Source of the DNA: Daphnia carinata
Taxonomy: Eukaryota > Arthropoda > Branchiopoda > Diplostraca > Daphniidae
Assembly: GCF_022539665.2 (NCBI RefSeq)
Contig: NC_081335.1
Span: 4,216,001 to 4,280,000 of the forward strand
Reading direction: 5' to 3'
DNA: 64,000 nt
Shown here one piece after another: positions 48,626-61,479 of the stretch (within the stretch, counting starts at the first letter, position 1; each line of letters starts with the position of its first letter). The notes under the pieces are model-generated. The model had not been told where the DNA came from, made no database searches, and saw only the letters and a list, made by a program, of their open reading frames with translations. A program made the translations under genes and the position numbers.

Positions 48626-50092
48626 AGCTTCTCTAGGTCGAGGACAAGAGAAACAGGCATCAAACTTAATGCGTTAGTGAAGGCTATCGCTCCTGTTGTT
48701 TGAAGTCCCGATTCGAATCGAGGGATGTCTCTCTTGCCTGTCTCTCTCGCCCGTTTTTTTTTGTGCTTTTTTTTATTATTATTAAAAAAACGTCATTCGC
48801 TAAGTTGTTCCATTGTGTACGGTCCAAATAGACGTCGTCTACCTTACTGATTGGAATGCATAATTATCTCGGGAGTGTTAGTGTCATTTTCGGCCGCATG
48901 TCAACGGAAGCGGAAACAACTTCGAGTATGTTTACTTTCCAAACAGCGTTTCGCTTTGTTACTTTTCTCCTATACACTTTGTGTATTTTTTCTCATCATC
49001 CCCCCTTACTACTGTAATGTGTGCTTTTTCATCATGGCAGGGGAGGGACTATTGTACAGTACATGTGATATTCCATCTCCAGTTATATGTCGTCTTTTAT
49101 GCACTACCCAGTTGGGTCCAACAATTTCAAACTACTCCTTACAAGAATATGGGCTTAGGTAAAAACATAAGAACCAGCTCATTGATGATTTCATGACCAA
49201 GCAGTAGTCTACTAAAGGTAAATGCTCCGCAATTACCGCTTGATTGTCTTTTTTAAACACTGAAACTGTTTTTATTTTTGCACACACACGTCTGCATGAG
49301 GCGTACAGTTAAAATAAAATTTCTCCTTGGAAAGTAATGCATATTTTAGAAACGATCTAGTCAATAGCAACCAGGGTATACGAATAACAGTATGATTATT
49401 CTATCGAGCGTGCAACATAGGAATGTAAATGTAGAAATATTTTGCTTTGTTCATGTCGCTACTCTCTCCGCTGATTTTTCAGCACTCCTAATCAGCGTGC
49501 CAAAATTTTTCCTAATAACCAAAAGCACCTCTGCCAATCATAGTTTAGAGGAGATAGCAATGCAATATTCTAGTGTAGCTATTATGTATTTAGTCTTGTG
49601 ATCCAACTTCTGGCCGGCTTTGCAAAATCATCTATTACAACAAACTAATCTAGTTTTGCAATATAGCCTAACTCATGAATTCAAAGACTCGAATTGTGTG
49701 AAAGGTGCCACAACAGTGCCAAATCGAACTATTAAGTGCCCTAGAAAAACAAAGTGATTTTGAAGAAACCAATGCGAAACTTTATGGTTAGAATTGGCTT
49801 TCAAAATTGAGACCCACTCGTTTACCCGGCAGTCGGCACACCTGTTTAATCGTGAGATCATCAAATAGGCACGCCCTTGTAAATCGAGATTCAAAAAACG
49901 GCCAGTAGGTGGATGAAATCCTTCGACCAGACGTCACGGTACTGCTGTAGAGCGCAGCGAGTGTTTCGGGTTTTTTTTTACTTCGGTCTGCTATACTGCC
50001 ACCAGTTCCTGTCTTCTTACATTACCCATCACTCTATTGATACCTGCCCCATTAGGTGATATTTATGCAAGTCAAAGTAAATTTATCGCATT
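48626..50092. other. slimb 3' UTR and slimb-Arp1 intergenic region
   Basis: AT-rich. A candidate AATAAA lies at 49313-49318. No gene supported. The Arp1 5' UTR probably begins near 50.0 kb, but no promoter motif is clear. Confidence 0.4.
49313..49318 (+). promoter_or_regulatory. Candidate polyadenylation signal (slimb)
   Basis: AATAAA in AAAATAAAAT, about 690 bp past the slimb stop. Confidence 0.35.
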
Positions 50093-51676
<1,584 letters not shown>

Positions 51677-51866
51677 AAATTTATTTATTTTTTTTATTTT
51701 ACATTTATTTGGGCTTCAAATCCTATTAAGCAATTCATTGTTTACCGTTCCTTCTATTGCCTAAACTATTCTTTTTCTTATTTTTCCGCCTTTTTTTCAA
51801 AAAGAAAATGGGAAATGATATAACTTGAATGTGCACACTTTTCTCCCTCATTCTACCGCAGCTGAA

Positions 51867-51872
51867 AATAAA
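51867..51872 (+). promoter_or_regulatory. AATAAA polyadenylation signal (Arp1)
   Basis: GAAAATAAAAAG about 190 bp after the terminal stop, so the transcription unit still looks complete. Confidence 0.5.
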
Positions 51873-52184
51873 AAGCAGTCAAGTCATTAATTGATTTTTT
51901 AAACGTACGAGAGTATTCGATCGATCTGGCTAAATTTGTCTTAAAAAATTTTATGATTCGTCAACCCTTGTTATTCCAAAGCGAACTTCCAGTTTGAATG
52001 GCAAGACACGACATATTTATTCTTTGTAGATTACGGCATTAGCGCAACGGGATTCTCATATGGCAATTCGTTTTACCCAAAAGAAAAAAAAAACATTGGG
52101 CTTTTTTTCTCTTTTACTGCTTTCGCCACTTACCGGTAACATTTCTAGTCAATCATCTACATACACCGACTGAAAAAAATTTTA

Positions 52185-52612
52185 AGCCCGACTTTTCTCG
52201 GTCGGGCTTAAAAATTTTTTCTGAAAAAACTGAAACTCATCAAAATTGGTTGAATATCACAGGATATACCCAAAATTTGAATGCTGATTCCGGGAAAATT
52301 GCTATTTTTTTCATTAATTTAATTTTTATTGAAATACACCAAATATTTCTACTGCATCACGCTAGCGCTGTACCGTGATGGCGCGCTAGCATTACGTTAA
52401 ATATTCGCCGTAATTCAAATGTTATACGCAAAGTGAAATGCTGATTCAGGGAAATTATTCGTTTTCTCGTCAAAGCAGCTGTTTTTGAAATATATTTAAT
52501 AGTACGATACTCTGTTTTGTACAGGTGTGCTGTACCCTGTACCGTACTGGCGCGCAAACCTCGGTTTGGGAAAGTCCGGCTTATTTATTTTGTCGGGCTT
52601 ATTTTCAAGCCC
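52185..52612. repeat. Dispersed repeat copy (second locus)
   Basis: Contains GTCGGGCTTA in both orientations near 52190-52210, forming a short palindromic start. It then has ATCACAGGATATACCCAAAA and GAATGCTGATTCCGGGAAAA, closely matched at 60.89-60.95 kb. GGCGCGCTAGCAT and TACTGGCGCGC motifs recur at 60.5 and 61.0 kb. It ends with TCGGGCTTATTTTCAAGCC. No coding capacity. Confidence 0.55.
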
Positions 52613-52961
52613 TAGGTTCTTGAACATTGGGAGCGGTTGAGTGAAATAGAACTGGATACCTTACCACTAGATGGCAATACCGTTTGGTGGGTCGTCTGCG
52701 ATATAAATCCAAGGTTTACCATATGTATATGGCAATATATGGCAATCCGTTTTACTATGGCAATCCGTTTTACACAGAAAAAAAAAATTTCGCCAAAAAA
52801 AAAAAAAATCACACTTTTTTCTTTTTTTCCGACACGTAGTCATCTATCGCTCAGACTCGTTATTACTGGCGTAGGCAATTTCAGTCCATTGGATGCCATT
52901 CGCAGTTAGTTCAGTAGCGTGGATGGAGAGAATAACGCGTGGCTGGAGGAACAATTGAAAA

Positions 52962-54220
52962 ATGGATAAGATGATACAACAAAAGGATGGTAAGTATAAA
53001 CATTATTATATTGGTTTTCAATTATTAATTATTGTTTATTAGATCAAATTATGAAGCTGCAGGCCCAATTATTGGAACAACACAAAATATTAGATAACAG
53101 CAAAGCTAAGGATGGTAAGGCCTAATATGTAATGATTCTATTTATTTGCTTTTATTCACTTGTGTTTTGTAGCTCAAATTTTGAGTCTACAAGCTCAGCT
53201 AGGGGAAAAGAACAAATTGGAACGGAACAGTTTCCAAACAGTGAAGGAGGTTTTTCCAAACTCATCCCTAACTGAACATGAGGATGAATTGGCATTAGGC
53301 GAACACAGTCAGGTACCTAAACTTTTCAAATAAGAATTCAAAATAAGTATAGAATTTTAACAAACAATTATTTATTGTTTAGTTATTCAGTCTACCACCT
53401 GACAGCGAGTTAAAGTTACATTCTGTTAGTGCTGCACTAAAAGAATTGTTAGTAATAAGTCCATGCAGCGAAGGAAGTGAACAATTGTGGGACCGTATAT
53501 GGGCTGAAAATGGGTGTGGTACGGAAACCCAGAAATACCACGAGTTCAACATAAAACATAAATTAGTTACTTTTCGGTTTTTTGTCTATTGAAAAAGTAT
53601 TTTAATGCTATTATTTTGCATTCACAGAATTTTAGTGGGGGATCAAGTCAAGTCTGGAAGTGTTACAGGATGGAAGAGTGAGCCTACAGTTGAAAAACAC
53701 TGAAAGTGCATTACCATTAAGGTATGAGGTAAAGTAATAGAGTATGCAAATTGTCTAATGAGAAGTACCATCTTGTGTGAATGAATCCTGTGTAACAGCA
53801 ATCCCTTATAGTTCTGTCACAGCTAGAAGCCTCAAATAATTCTGCTTCTCTTGCTAAAGAACAACTTGTCCTTTACGTTCAGAGTGTTGGTGAAGCTGGG
53901 TACTTAAATGGCCCTAAAGATGTTTCATTTCGTTGGCATTGCAGCGATGAACATCATACATGGACTTTTAGGTATGAAAGGAATTTTCTTGAAAATTTTT
54001 TGAATTTATGACAAAGCATTTCTCCTGCTTTTTGCCAACCATGTCTAATCTAAAAAAAAAATTATCCAATAGGAAAGGATTTTCAGCATACTGGGAACAC
54101 AACTATCAACAATGCAACATTCTAGGGGTGCTATTTTATCATTCAAGAGCCTTATACAATGATTTTCATCTGCAATTTGTATGGCCTTTCCCAAGCTTCT
54201 GCCAGAAGTTGAATCTATAA
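52962..54220 (+). pseudogene. Left copy of an unidentified coiled-coil gene (splice donor lost)
   Basis: Exons inferred at 52962-52989, 53043-53114, 53173-53312, 53383-53566, 53636-53728, 53799-53971 and 54073-54220. Start MDKMIQQKDDQIMKLQAQLL, then a coiled coil (QILSLQAQLGEKNKLE) and an acidic linker (SLTEHEDELALGEHSQ). The C-terminal part includes LAKEQLVLYVQSVGEAGYLN, GPKDVSFRWHCSDEHHTWTF and GFSAYWEHNYQQCNILGVLF. I do not recognise the family. The donor after the fourth exon is TT (53567-53568) where the right copy has GT, so reading runs to a stop at 53590-53592 (149 residues). The fourth and fifth exons also do not share phase as drawn. Later exons still look protein-like, so loss is recent, or the true exon structure differs from mine. 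Confidence 0.5.
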
Positions 54221-54479
54221 GTCATGTAAGTCACATGAGCAACAATTGAGATGCTTAATGGTGTTGTTTTTCTTTTCTCTGCATAGGTTAATAGTAACAT
54301 TGGATCTGAAAAGATTCTTGGTTGGGACAAGACACTGAATAAATTGTAATGATTGAATGGATGACATAACATTTCTATACTTAATTTGGATTCCCGAGAC
54401 GGTATTTTATATTTAAAAAATTGAAGTGCATATCTGGGCTCCCTTCCTTTCCGTAGCCCCGTTTCCCCTTGACTCGTAA

Positions 54480-54770
54480 TAAGCCCGTAGGGGGTCATGC
54501 CCCTACTGTACGGTATATATAAAAACAACATATACCGAGGTTTGGAGGGCTCTGGCCGGAAAGGGGACGTGGATGTCCGCTTAGTCCGATGATGTGTTCA
54601 CGGAGGGCTCTGTGGCTACCCACAAATCCGAACTAAAGGTTAATCGCTCCTGTAAAAATGTTCCAAATCTTCAGCTCTTCTTCCGGCTTCTCTTAGCCAA
54701 TCACCGGGTAATCTCCCCGGTGGGTCAACAAGGCAGTGTCTCCCCCTGCCTGGGTTGACGGCAACTTTTG
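54480..54770. other. Hairpin-rich block conserved in both arms
   Basis: Perfect stems: GTAGGGG 54487-54493 with CCCCTAC 54500-54506; CACCGGG 54702-54708 with CCCGGTG 54716-54722; GTCAAC 54724-54729 with GTTGAC 54754-54759, enclosing AGGCAG/CTGCCT. CAACTTTTGAAAG, which resembles an Sm site, follows. The same stems are kept in the right arm (about 55.75-56.06 kb). This could be a structured non-coding RNA. On the minus strand part also reads as open frame (CLVDPPGRLPGDWLREAGRR), so a retroelement coding remnant is an alternative. It matches no RNA family I know. Confidence 0.35.
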
Positions 54771-55026
54771 AAAGGGCTATTGTGCCTTTTTAAAGTTGCA
54801 AAAATAATTGTAATGTGCAGAGAATTGTCAATAAATTTTTTTTCATAAAATATTTTTTGCAAAATTTGTCTCTTTCATTGTCTGTGTTCGATTTGTTAAC
54901 AGATTACAACTACCATTTTTTTTTTTATTTAGCCTGCTCAATTCACCTATATTGTTTTATCCCAGCTTTGTTGGTAAGCATTGTTTCCATTGGTTTATCG
55001 TTTATCTGTAAGCATTCAATTATAAT

Positions 55027-55090
55027 CCAGGGATCGAACCCTGGATGTTCGGCATACCGCGCCGATGCTCTACCAATGAGCCATGAATCA
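55027..55090 (-). other. tRNA-like element 1 (degenerate)
   Basis: On the minus strand, GGCTCATTGGTAGAGCATCG (box A-like D arm) is followed by an anticodon-type stem TCGGC/GCCGA with loop GCGGTAT. The T arm CCAGGGTTCGATCCCTGG has a perfect stem and box B. The acceptor stem does not pair and position 33 is C rather than T, so I call it tRNA-derived, not a working tRNA. Confidence 0.5.
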
Positions 55091-55205
55091 TATGATATCA
55101 AATTGGCTTTTTTCTAGTCACTTGCGGACTCGCATTTACACTTTGAATAAAACTGAAATGCAATATTCTCTTCTACATTTAGATATAGATCTTTCTACAT
55201 CTACT

Positions 55206-55266
55206 AAGGTTTGAACCCAGGGTAACAGTAATCGCAGCCGAATGCTCTACCACAGAGCTATGGACC
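55206..55266 (-). other. tRNA-like element 2 (degenerate)
   Basis: The minus strand reads TAGCTCTGTGGTAGAGCATT then a T-arm-like CCTGGGTTCAAACCTTAG. Box A and B are recognisable, but the anticodon stem is not formed and there is no acceptor stem. Confidence 0.45.
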
Positions 55267-55366
55267 TCACGAAAGCAATAGAAAGATAAACATATAGTTG
55301 TGAAAGACTGCATAAACATCCTAGACGATAACATATGATATGCGATAATAGAAAATTTAGATATAT

Positions 55367-55432
55367 CTCGTGGCTCAATGTTAGAGCATCGGCGTTGCAC
55401 GCTGAATGTCTGGGGATCGATTCCCATGCCAG
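55367..55432 (+). other. tRNA-like element 3 (degenerate, Ala-type loop)
   Basis: GTGGCTCAATGTTAGAGCAT, anticodon stem TCGGC/GCTGA with loop GTTGCAC (TGC, Ala-type), T arm GGGGATCGATTCCCA, then GCCA. The acceptor stem does not pair. Confidence 0.45.
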
Positions 55433-55524
55433 TAAAGCAATATATAAATACAAAATTACTTCAGAAAATATCCAGGTATTACACGTTGTTCCTTGTCTAA
55501 GTTCAAGAATTCAAAAAGCGTAAT

Positions 55525-57590
55525 AATAATAATTGAATACTTACAGATAAATGATACAACGGTGGCAAAAACAATAAAGATGAATTGAGCAAGCTAAATA
55601 AAAAAAAAAATGGTAGTTGTAATGTGTGAACAAATCGAACACAGACAATGAAAGAGACAAATTTTGCAAAAAATATTTTATGAAAAAAAAATTTATTGAC
55701 AATTCTCTGCACATTACAATTATTTTTGCAACTTTAAAAAGGCACAATAACCCTTTCAAAAGTTGCCGTCAACCCAGGCAGGGGGAGACACTGCCTTGTT
55801 GACCCACCGGGGAGATTACCCGGTGATTGGCTAAGAGAAGCCGGAAGAAGAGCTGAAGATTTGGAACATTTTTACAGGAGCGATTAACCTTTAGTTCGGA
55901 TTTGTGGGTAGCCACAGAGCCCTCCGTGAACACATCATCGGACTAAGCGGACATCCACGTCCCCTTTCCGGCCAGAGCCCTCCAAACCTCGGTATATGTT
56001 GTTTTTATATATACCGTACAGTAGGGGCATGACCCCCTACGGGCTTATTACGAGTCAAGGGGAAACGGGGCTACGGAAAGGAAGGGAGCCCAGATATGCA
56101 CTTTAATTTTTTTAATATAAAATACCGTCTCGGGAATCCGAATGAAGTATAGAAATGTCATGTCATCCATTCAATCATTACAATTTATTCAGTGTCATGC
56201 CCCAACCAAGAATCTTTTCAGATCCAATGTTACTATTAACCTACACTGAGAAAAGAAAAACACCATTAAGCATCTCAATTGTTGCTCATGTGACTTACAT
56301 GACTCATAGATTCAACTTCTAGCAGAAGCTTGGGAAAGGCCATACAAATTGCAGATGAAAATCATTGTATAAGGCTCTTGAATGATAAAATAAAACCCCT
56401 AGAATGTTGCATTGTTGATAGTTGTGTTCCCAGTATGCTGAAAATCCTTTCCTATTGGATAAATTTTTTTTTTGTAGATTAGACATGGTTGGCAAAAAGG
56501 AGGAGAAAAGCTTCATCATAAATTCAAAAAATTTTCAAGAAAATTCCTTTCATACCTAAAAAGTCCATGTATGATGTTCATCGCTGCAATGCCAACGAAA
56601 TGAAACATCTTTAGGGCCATTTAAGTACCCAGCTTCACCAACACTCTGAACGTAAAGGACAAGTTGTTCTTTAGCAAGAGAAGCAGAATTATTTGAGGCT
56701 TGATCCCCCACTAAAATTCTGTGAATGCAAAATAATAGCATTAAAAATACTTTTTCAATAGACAAAAAACCGAAAAGTACCTAATCCATGTTTTATGTTG
56801 AACATATGGCATTTCCAGGTTTCCGCACCACACCCATTTTCGGCCCAAATACGGTCCCACAATTCTTCAGTTCCTTCGCTGCATGTACTTATTATTAACG
56901 ATTCTTTTAGTACAGCACTAACAGAATTTAAATTTAACACACTGTCAGGTGGTGGACTGAATAACTAAACAATAAATAATTGTTTTTTAAAATTCTATAC
57001 TTATTTTGAATTCTTGTTTGAAAAGTTTACGTACCTGACTGTGTTCACCTAATGCCAACTCATCCTCACGTTCAGTTAGGGAAGAGTTTTGAAAAACTTC
57101 CTTCACTGTTTGGAAACTGTTCTGTTCCAATTTGTTCTTTTCCCCTAGCTGAGCTTGTAGACTCAAAATTTGAGCTACAAAACACAAATGAATAAAAGCA
57201 AATAAATAGAATCATTACGTATTAGGCCTTACCATCCTTAGCTTTGCTGTTATCTAATATTTTGTGTTGTTCCAATAATTGGGCCTGCAGCTTCATAATT
57301 TGATCTAATAAACAATAATTAATAATTGAAAACCAATATAATAATCTTGATACTTACCATTTTTTTGTTTTATTATCTTATCCATTTTTCAATTGTTCCT
57401 CCAGCCACGCGTTATTCTCCATCCACGCTACTGAACTAACTGCGAATGGCATCCAATGGAATGAAATTGCCTACGCCAGTAATAACGAGTCTGAGCGGTA
57501 GATGGCTACGTGTCGGAAAAAAAGAAAAAAGTGCGATTTTTTTTTTTCATATATATTTTTTTTATTTTATTTTAAACGGATTGCCATATA
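55525..57590. repeat. Right arm of the ~5 kb inverted duplication
   Basis: Reverse complement of the left arm with scattered differences. Its outer end carries the inverted form of the ATGGCAATCCGTTT motif (57574-57587). It lacks about 190 bp found in the left arm between two GATCAAG/AGAAG sites. Confidence 0.85.
56556..57385 (-). pseudogene. Right copy of the coiled-coil gene (early stop, internal deletion)
   Basis: Minus-strand exons 57385-57358, 57304-57233, 57174-57035, 56964-56781 and 56710-56556. Lengths of the first four equal the left copy exactly (28, 72, 140, 184). All donors are intact, including the one lost on the left. The fifth exon fuses what are two exons on the left, because the intervening 190 bp is absent; the frame nevertheless continues (LVGDQASNNSASLAKEQLVL). 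An extra T near the end (TTTTT versus TTTT) makes TGG ACT TTT TAG, stopping at 56556-56558 after 192 residues. The last exon of the left copy survives as an orphan at 56319-56451 with a further CAG-to-TAG change. Function unknown; a shortened protein is still possible. Confidence 0.5.
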
Positions 57591-57950
57591 TGTAAGTTTC
57601 CTTCATATTTATATGGCAATCGTGCAATTACGTGCAATTACGTGCATGATAAGGTTATAATAATAGCACGAGGCATATCTTCATCTATACTTATCAGGTA
57701 TACCTTCCCATTAGTGTGATACATAATGCTAGTAGTCTCTGTTAACGAAGTAGTGTTAAGTATATGCAACTCGCGCGATCAACCAATAATGAAATAGCAA
57801 AACAAATACGAAAAAAGACGCCACCCCATTTCATTTATGAACAAAATGCTAAAAATGTTTTTAATATTAATGTTCATTTTTTACTTTTTGCAAAGTTGAA
57901 AAAAAAAATTACCGGAAGTGATCGGAAGTAGCCTATATCTCCAGAAATAC
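57591..57950. other. AT-rich intergenic DNA
   Basis: No gene or structured element supported; contains short direct repeats such as CGTGCAATTA near 57.63 kb. Confidence 0.4.
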
Positions 57951-57969
57951 TAGACCCACAACAAAACGA

Positions 57970-58250
57970 ATATGATTTTCGTAATCCTCGTGAAATTTAA
58001 GGTGTGTCTGACCTATTTTGACCTGTTTTTGGCGAAAAGTCCAATTTGGCCAAAATCGCGATTTTTCCTGAAATTCGGGGAAATTCCGTTCCGTTCAGGG
58101 AAATTTGCGATTTTTGACGATTTTCGGGTATTTTCTACTGACACATGGATTCGACCCCAAATTTCACGAAGATCACGCAAATGCCGGTCTTTTTTTGTTC
58201 AGACCAATAGATAGTGAGTTATTAAGCATTTTCAAACCGGATCTTAAACC
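57970..58250. repeat. Diverged dispersed repeat, related to 61.5 kb
   Basis: The block GGGTATTTTCTACTGACACA...CCCCAAATTTCACGAAGATC...AGTGAGTTATTAAGCATTTT parallels 61515-61620 (GGGTATTTTGAGCTAATGAA...CCCAAATTTGACGATGATC...AAGGAATTATTTGGAATTTT). GAAATT/AATTTCG-type short palindromes are frequent. No coding capacity. Confidence 0.45.
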
Positions 58251-60459
58251 GGACGTTGAAATTTCGAAAATTTAAAAAGTGAACTATGTTCTTCTTTACA
58301 AGGTTTATAAGATCTGCGCAGTTTAAAACGTTAAATATAGTAAATTAATATAACATGGCCTTTTAAAGTTGTTGAAGTTCAGTTTTCAGGTATGACTCAT
58401 ATACCACTTAAAAGCAATACCACACACATAATAATCCAGGAAAATATTTCAAAACCCTCACCTTTATTTGATATCCATCAGAATAATTAGCTCCACACGA
58501 TTACACTTATAAGTTTACATTATTATTAAATAAAACCTACAGCACAAGCACAATTCTGATACAACTTTTCATAACAATGATTTGGGACATCTGGCGGCCG
58601 TAGGTAGACTTCGTAAAGCCAGACTTCGTGAATGTTAATAGCCGTCTCGTCGTTTGCATAAGATAATTTTTGTACCAAATAACATTAGAATCCAATAGAT
58701 TCGTCCAAGAAATCGTTGAAATGTTACAATGTCACTCGCAAGATAGAAACTGAAGTTCTAGCAATTGCAAGTGGATTTTTCATTCCAGATAGTTGGCCCA
58801 GAGCTGGTATAGCCACCATGTCCCAGCTTTCAGAGAATACTACTTGTATGCAGTGGCACAGGCTGCGCGTAACTACTATATGCAAATTTAGAATATGTTG
58901 ATTTGAGTGTAGACAATGGATTGCATAACAATGTCAGCTACAATTACCAATTTTTAAACATTTACACCCACCTGACAGAGGAAATCCTCTGGTGCCGAAT
59001 AACCCCTTTGTTTTTCTCGTCTGCCAGGTTTTCCTTTTCACAGTATATCCCTGATGAATGAGTGAATGGTTTCTTGTGGGAGGCCTTTCCAGTCACCCTA
59101 CTTTGTCTTTTTACACAGTGCTAACTATAAGAGATGTTCAGAGTTGAATTCAACCTACATATTGTAATTACTAACTGATATACATTCCTGCTATTGGTTT
59201 AAGGTAACCATTCATTTGCTAACCATTTTTTTCCCCAAATAAACAGCTCTATGCCTTATGCCCCCACATTTCAATGCCCAGTTCATTCCTCATCTTCATT
59301 ATTCTAGTCACTGTAAAAAAAAAAATATTTCATATCACACTTACATAAAACATTTCATGCGCGTAGATATTAATGTGTGTACACCATTACAATAAGCTGA
59401 ATCTGAGGCGTCACGCAATAGATGTTGTAAACGGGTTGGCTGTACGGCAATCACTATGTATTCTCTCGCAGTAGCTTTTTTTTTTTACTAAAGAAGAAAA
59501 TTTGGTTCTATGGGCAAAAAAAAAGATAAAAAAGAAAACACTAAGAAGCTAAACAGTAGAAACTATTAACTTACCAATCATTCAGGCACAATATTTTACA
59601 ACTTTAAAAAGAGAGGATTCAATTTCTACACAAAAATCAAAATGGAATGGTCGTTATGTCTTCGAAGAAGCCCATACCTTGATTTAGGATAATTCACTTT
59701 CATTATCCAACCATTATTCTCGAAGGTAGCTTTTCCAGGTCGAACTTCGTCCAACCCTTGCTGGTAATTTCAGTGATCAATTCCTTGAAGTCAATAGGAA
59801 TATTATGAAGTTCTTTTCCTTGCATAAATTTTATCCGCAGCAAATGGCTCTACATCTAATATGCCTATATTAAACACATACCACAAGAAAGGGCTGCAAA
59901 CAACACCGCATGGGACACACAACATATATATATCCTATACAACCTGCAGAAAGAAATTCATATGTACCTTATGAAATCACTGAACCTATTAACTCATTTG
60001 CGATATACAAAATTTGATACCATTTTCGGCTGACTTGTTTAAAACGTGCATGGCGGAAAACTCGAAAGTTTTTACGACAAAGAAATTCCAGAACAGCACT
60101 AGACGGAGCAGATGTAACTATGATGGCAACTGATGGTAATTTGAGTTTCGTCTGTTTGACGCCCCTGAAAGCTATGACATACTAAAACAAAAGCATCTTT
60201 GAGATTTCTTTTGCATAATTTTTGTTTTGAATAAATCCATACAACCCTATAAGGTCCTTGATTGGGCTGATTTTACCTGGCAATCACGGTTATAACAGAA
60301 GTTGCAGATGATGTCTTAGCCTTAACCTTTTTCTACGATGTTACAATTTAAATTTATGGCCGGTTTACTTACAGGTTCCCAAAAAACTACGTTTAGACAA
60401 ACAGTTGGCGGACATCTATTAACTAGCCTCCAACGTGCTGCCATCTAGTAACGACATAG
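58251..60459. other. Intergenic region without supported genes
   Basis: AT-rich. Only short open frames (for example 58716-58901, +) without recognisable motifs. Nothing further can be called. Confidence 0.4.
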
Positions 60460-61080
60460 TACGCATCCACTTTAAAATTTATACCTACAAATACAGCCAA
60501 TATTCGAGAATGCTAGCGCGCCAGTTCGCTACGGCGCAAAGAAAGTGCCACTAACATGACTTTGTTTTCTTTTATTTTCAATACCGCTGGGTTAGGAAGA
60601 AAACTAATAGCTGAATCGAAATCAGCGTTCAATTTTCATTATGCTGCGTGAGTTTCTTCGAATTCCAAGAGATGCCGTTGCCGTCGTCGCCTTCTCACTT
60701 TTCCGTTTTTGGCCAAGTTTCAAATTTGGCTTAAAATACACGATTTCGATGCAGAATTGGATGCTTGTCACGGAAATTAAGTTTATTTTTCAATAGGTAT
60801 TATAGTTTTAAAATTATAAGTCAAAAACACAAGTCGGGCTTAAAATTTATACCTACAAAAAATGCCACTCATTGGTATTAGGGAAAATCACAGGATATAT
60901 TCAAAATAGAATGCTGGTTGCGGGGAAAATGTTATTTTTTCCACTAAGTCAATTGTTTTTTAGTACAGCCAATGTTCGGTAATGCTAGCGCGCCAGTACG
61001 CTACGGCGCAAATAAAAAGTGTCACTACCAGCACTTTGTTTTCTTCATCTCTTGGAATGAGATGAAACACACACCCCCAT
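60460..61080. repeat. Tandem pair of dispersed-repeat copies
   Basis: Two related blocks, 60491-60552 and 60964-61025, share ACAGCCAATxTTCG, AATGCTAGCGCGCCAGT and CGCTACGGCGCAAA. Between them lie the 42.2 kb-like segment (GAAATCAGCGTTCAATTTT, about 60620) and GTCGGGCTTAAAATTTATACC (60834). GGATATATTCAAAATAGAATGC follows, as at 52.26 kb. Several members of one family, two of them side by side. Confidence 0.6.
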
Positions 61081-61479
61081 CATTACTCATCAATAAAACA
61101 AAAACCACAAGTTTTTAATGGCAGTAATGTTCTGTCAACCTTTTTAAAAGGTATTTTGCATACAGATTTGAAATAAGACTGAAAATCTCAATTAAATGAC
61201 AAATATTTACCATGTAAATTTTTGGGCCAATTATCAGCTTCGCAGGATCTACAACTATACAAAATAATTATTTGTTGAAAATTTATTTGATACATAACAG
61301 AAGAAACCTTCGTCTTTTTTCCCAATAAGTTCTGTACAAGCGTGACAATTTGTAATTGTAACACACTAATAAATAAATGTCAGACTAACAAAGTTGATGA
61401 TCAACTGGTGTTGAAGTCCAATGGTTGCAAAATGCCATTTTCGTGGCAATAGTTTTAAGATGTTTTTTTTTAATACTAA

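Larger units (their letters stand above)
52730..55025. repeat. Left arm of a ~5 kb inverted duplication
   Basis: The sequence from about 52.73 to 55.02 kb is repeated in reverse complement from about 57.59 back to 55.52 kb. Matching blocks include the 5' leader (CGTTATTACTGGCGTAGGCA...), all exons of the coiled-coil gene, a hairpin block at 54.4-54.8 kb, and the terminal block with TTTATCTGTAAG. The arms differ by scattered substitutions and small indels, and the left arm carries about 190 bp absent from the right. The outer edges hold repeats of ATGGCAATCCGTTTTAC (52739-52755 and 52757-52773). Confidence 0.85.
55026..55524. other. Spacer of the inverted duplication
   Basis: Single-copy spacer of about 500 bp between the arms. 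It carries three tRNA-like elements (two minus, one plus) and otherwise AT-rich sequence. No protein-coding frame supported. Confidence 0.6.

Noticed and set aside
54166-54531. 121-codon minus-strand frame in the left arm
   Set aside because: It is antisense to the last exon and hairpin block and has no family features; treated as a shadow, with a small chance of a retroelement remnant.
55027-55432. Functional tRNA genes in the spacer
   Set aside because: D and T arms are recognisable, but acceptor stems do not pair and two of the three have defective anticodon stems or loops. Listed as tRNA-like only.
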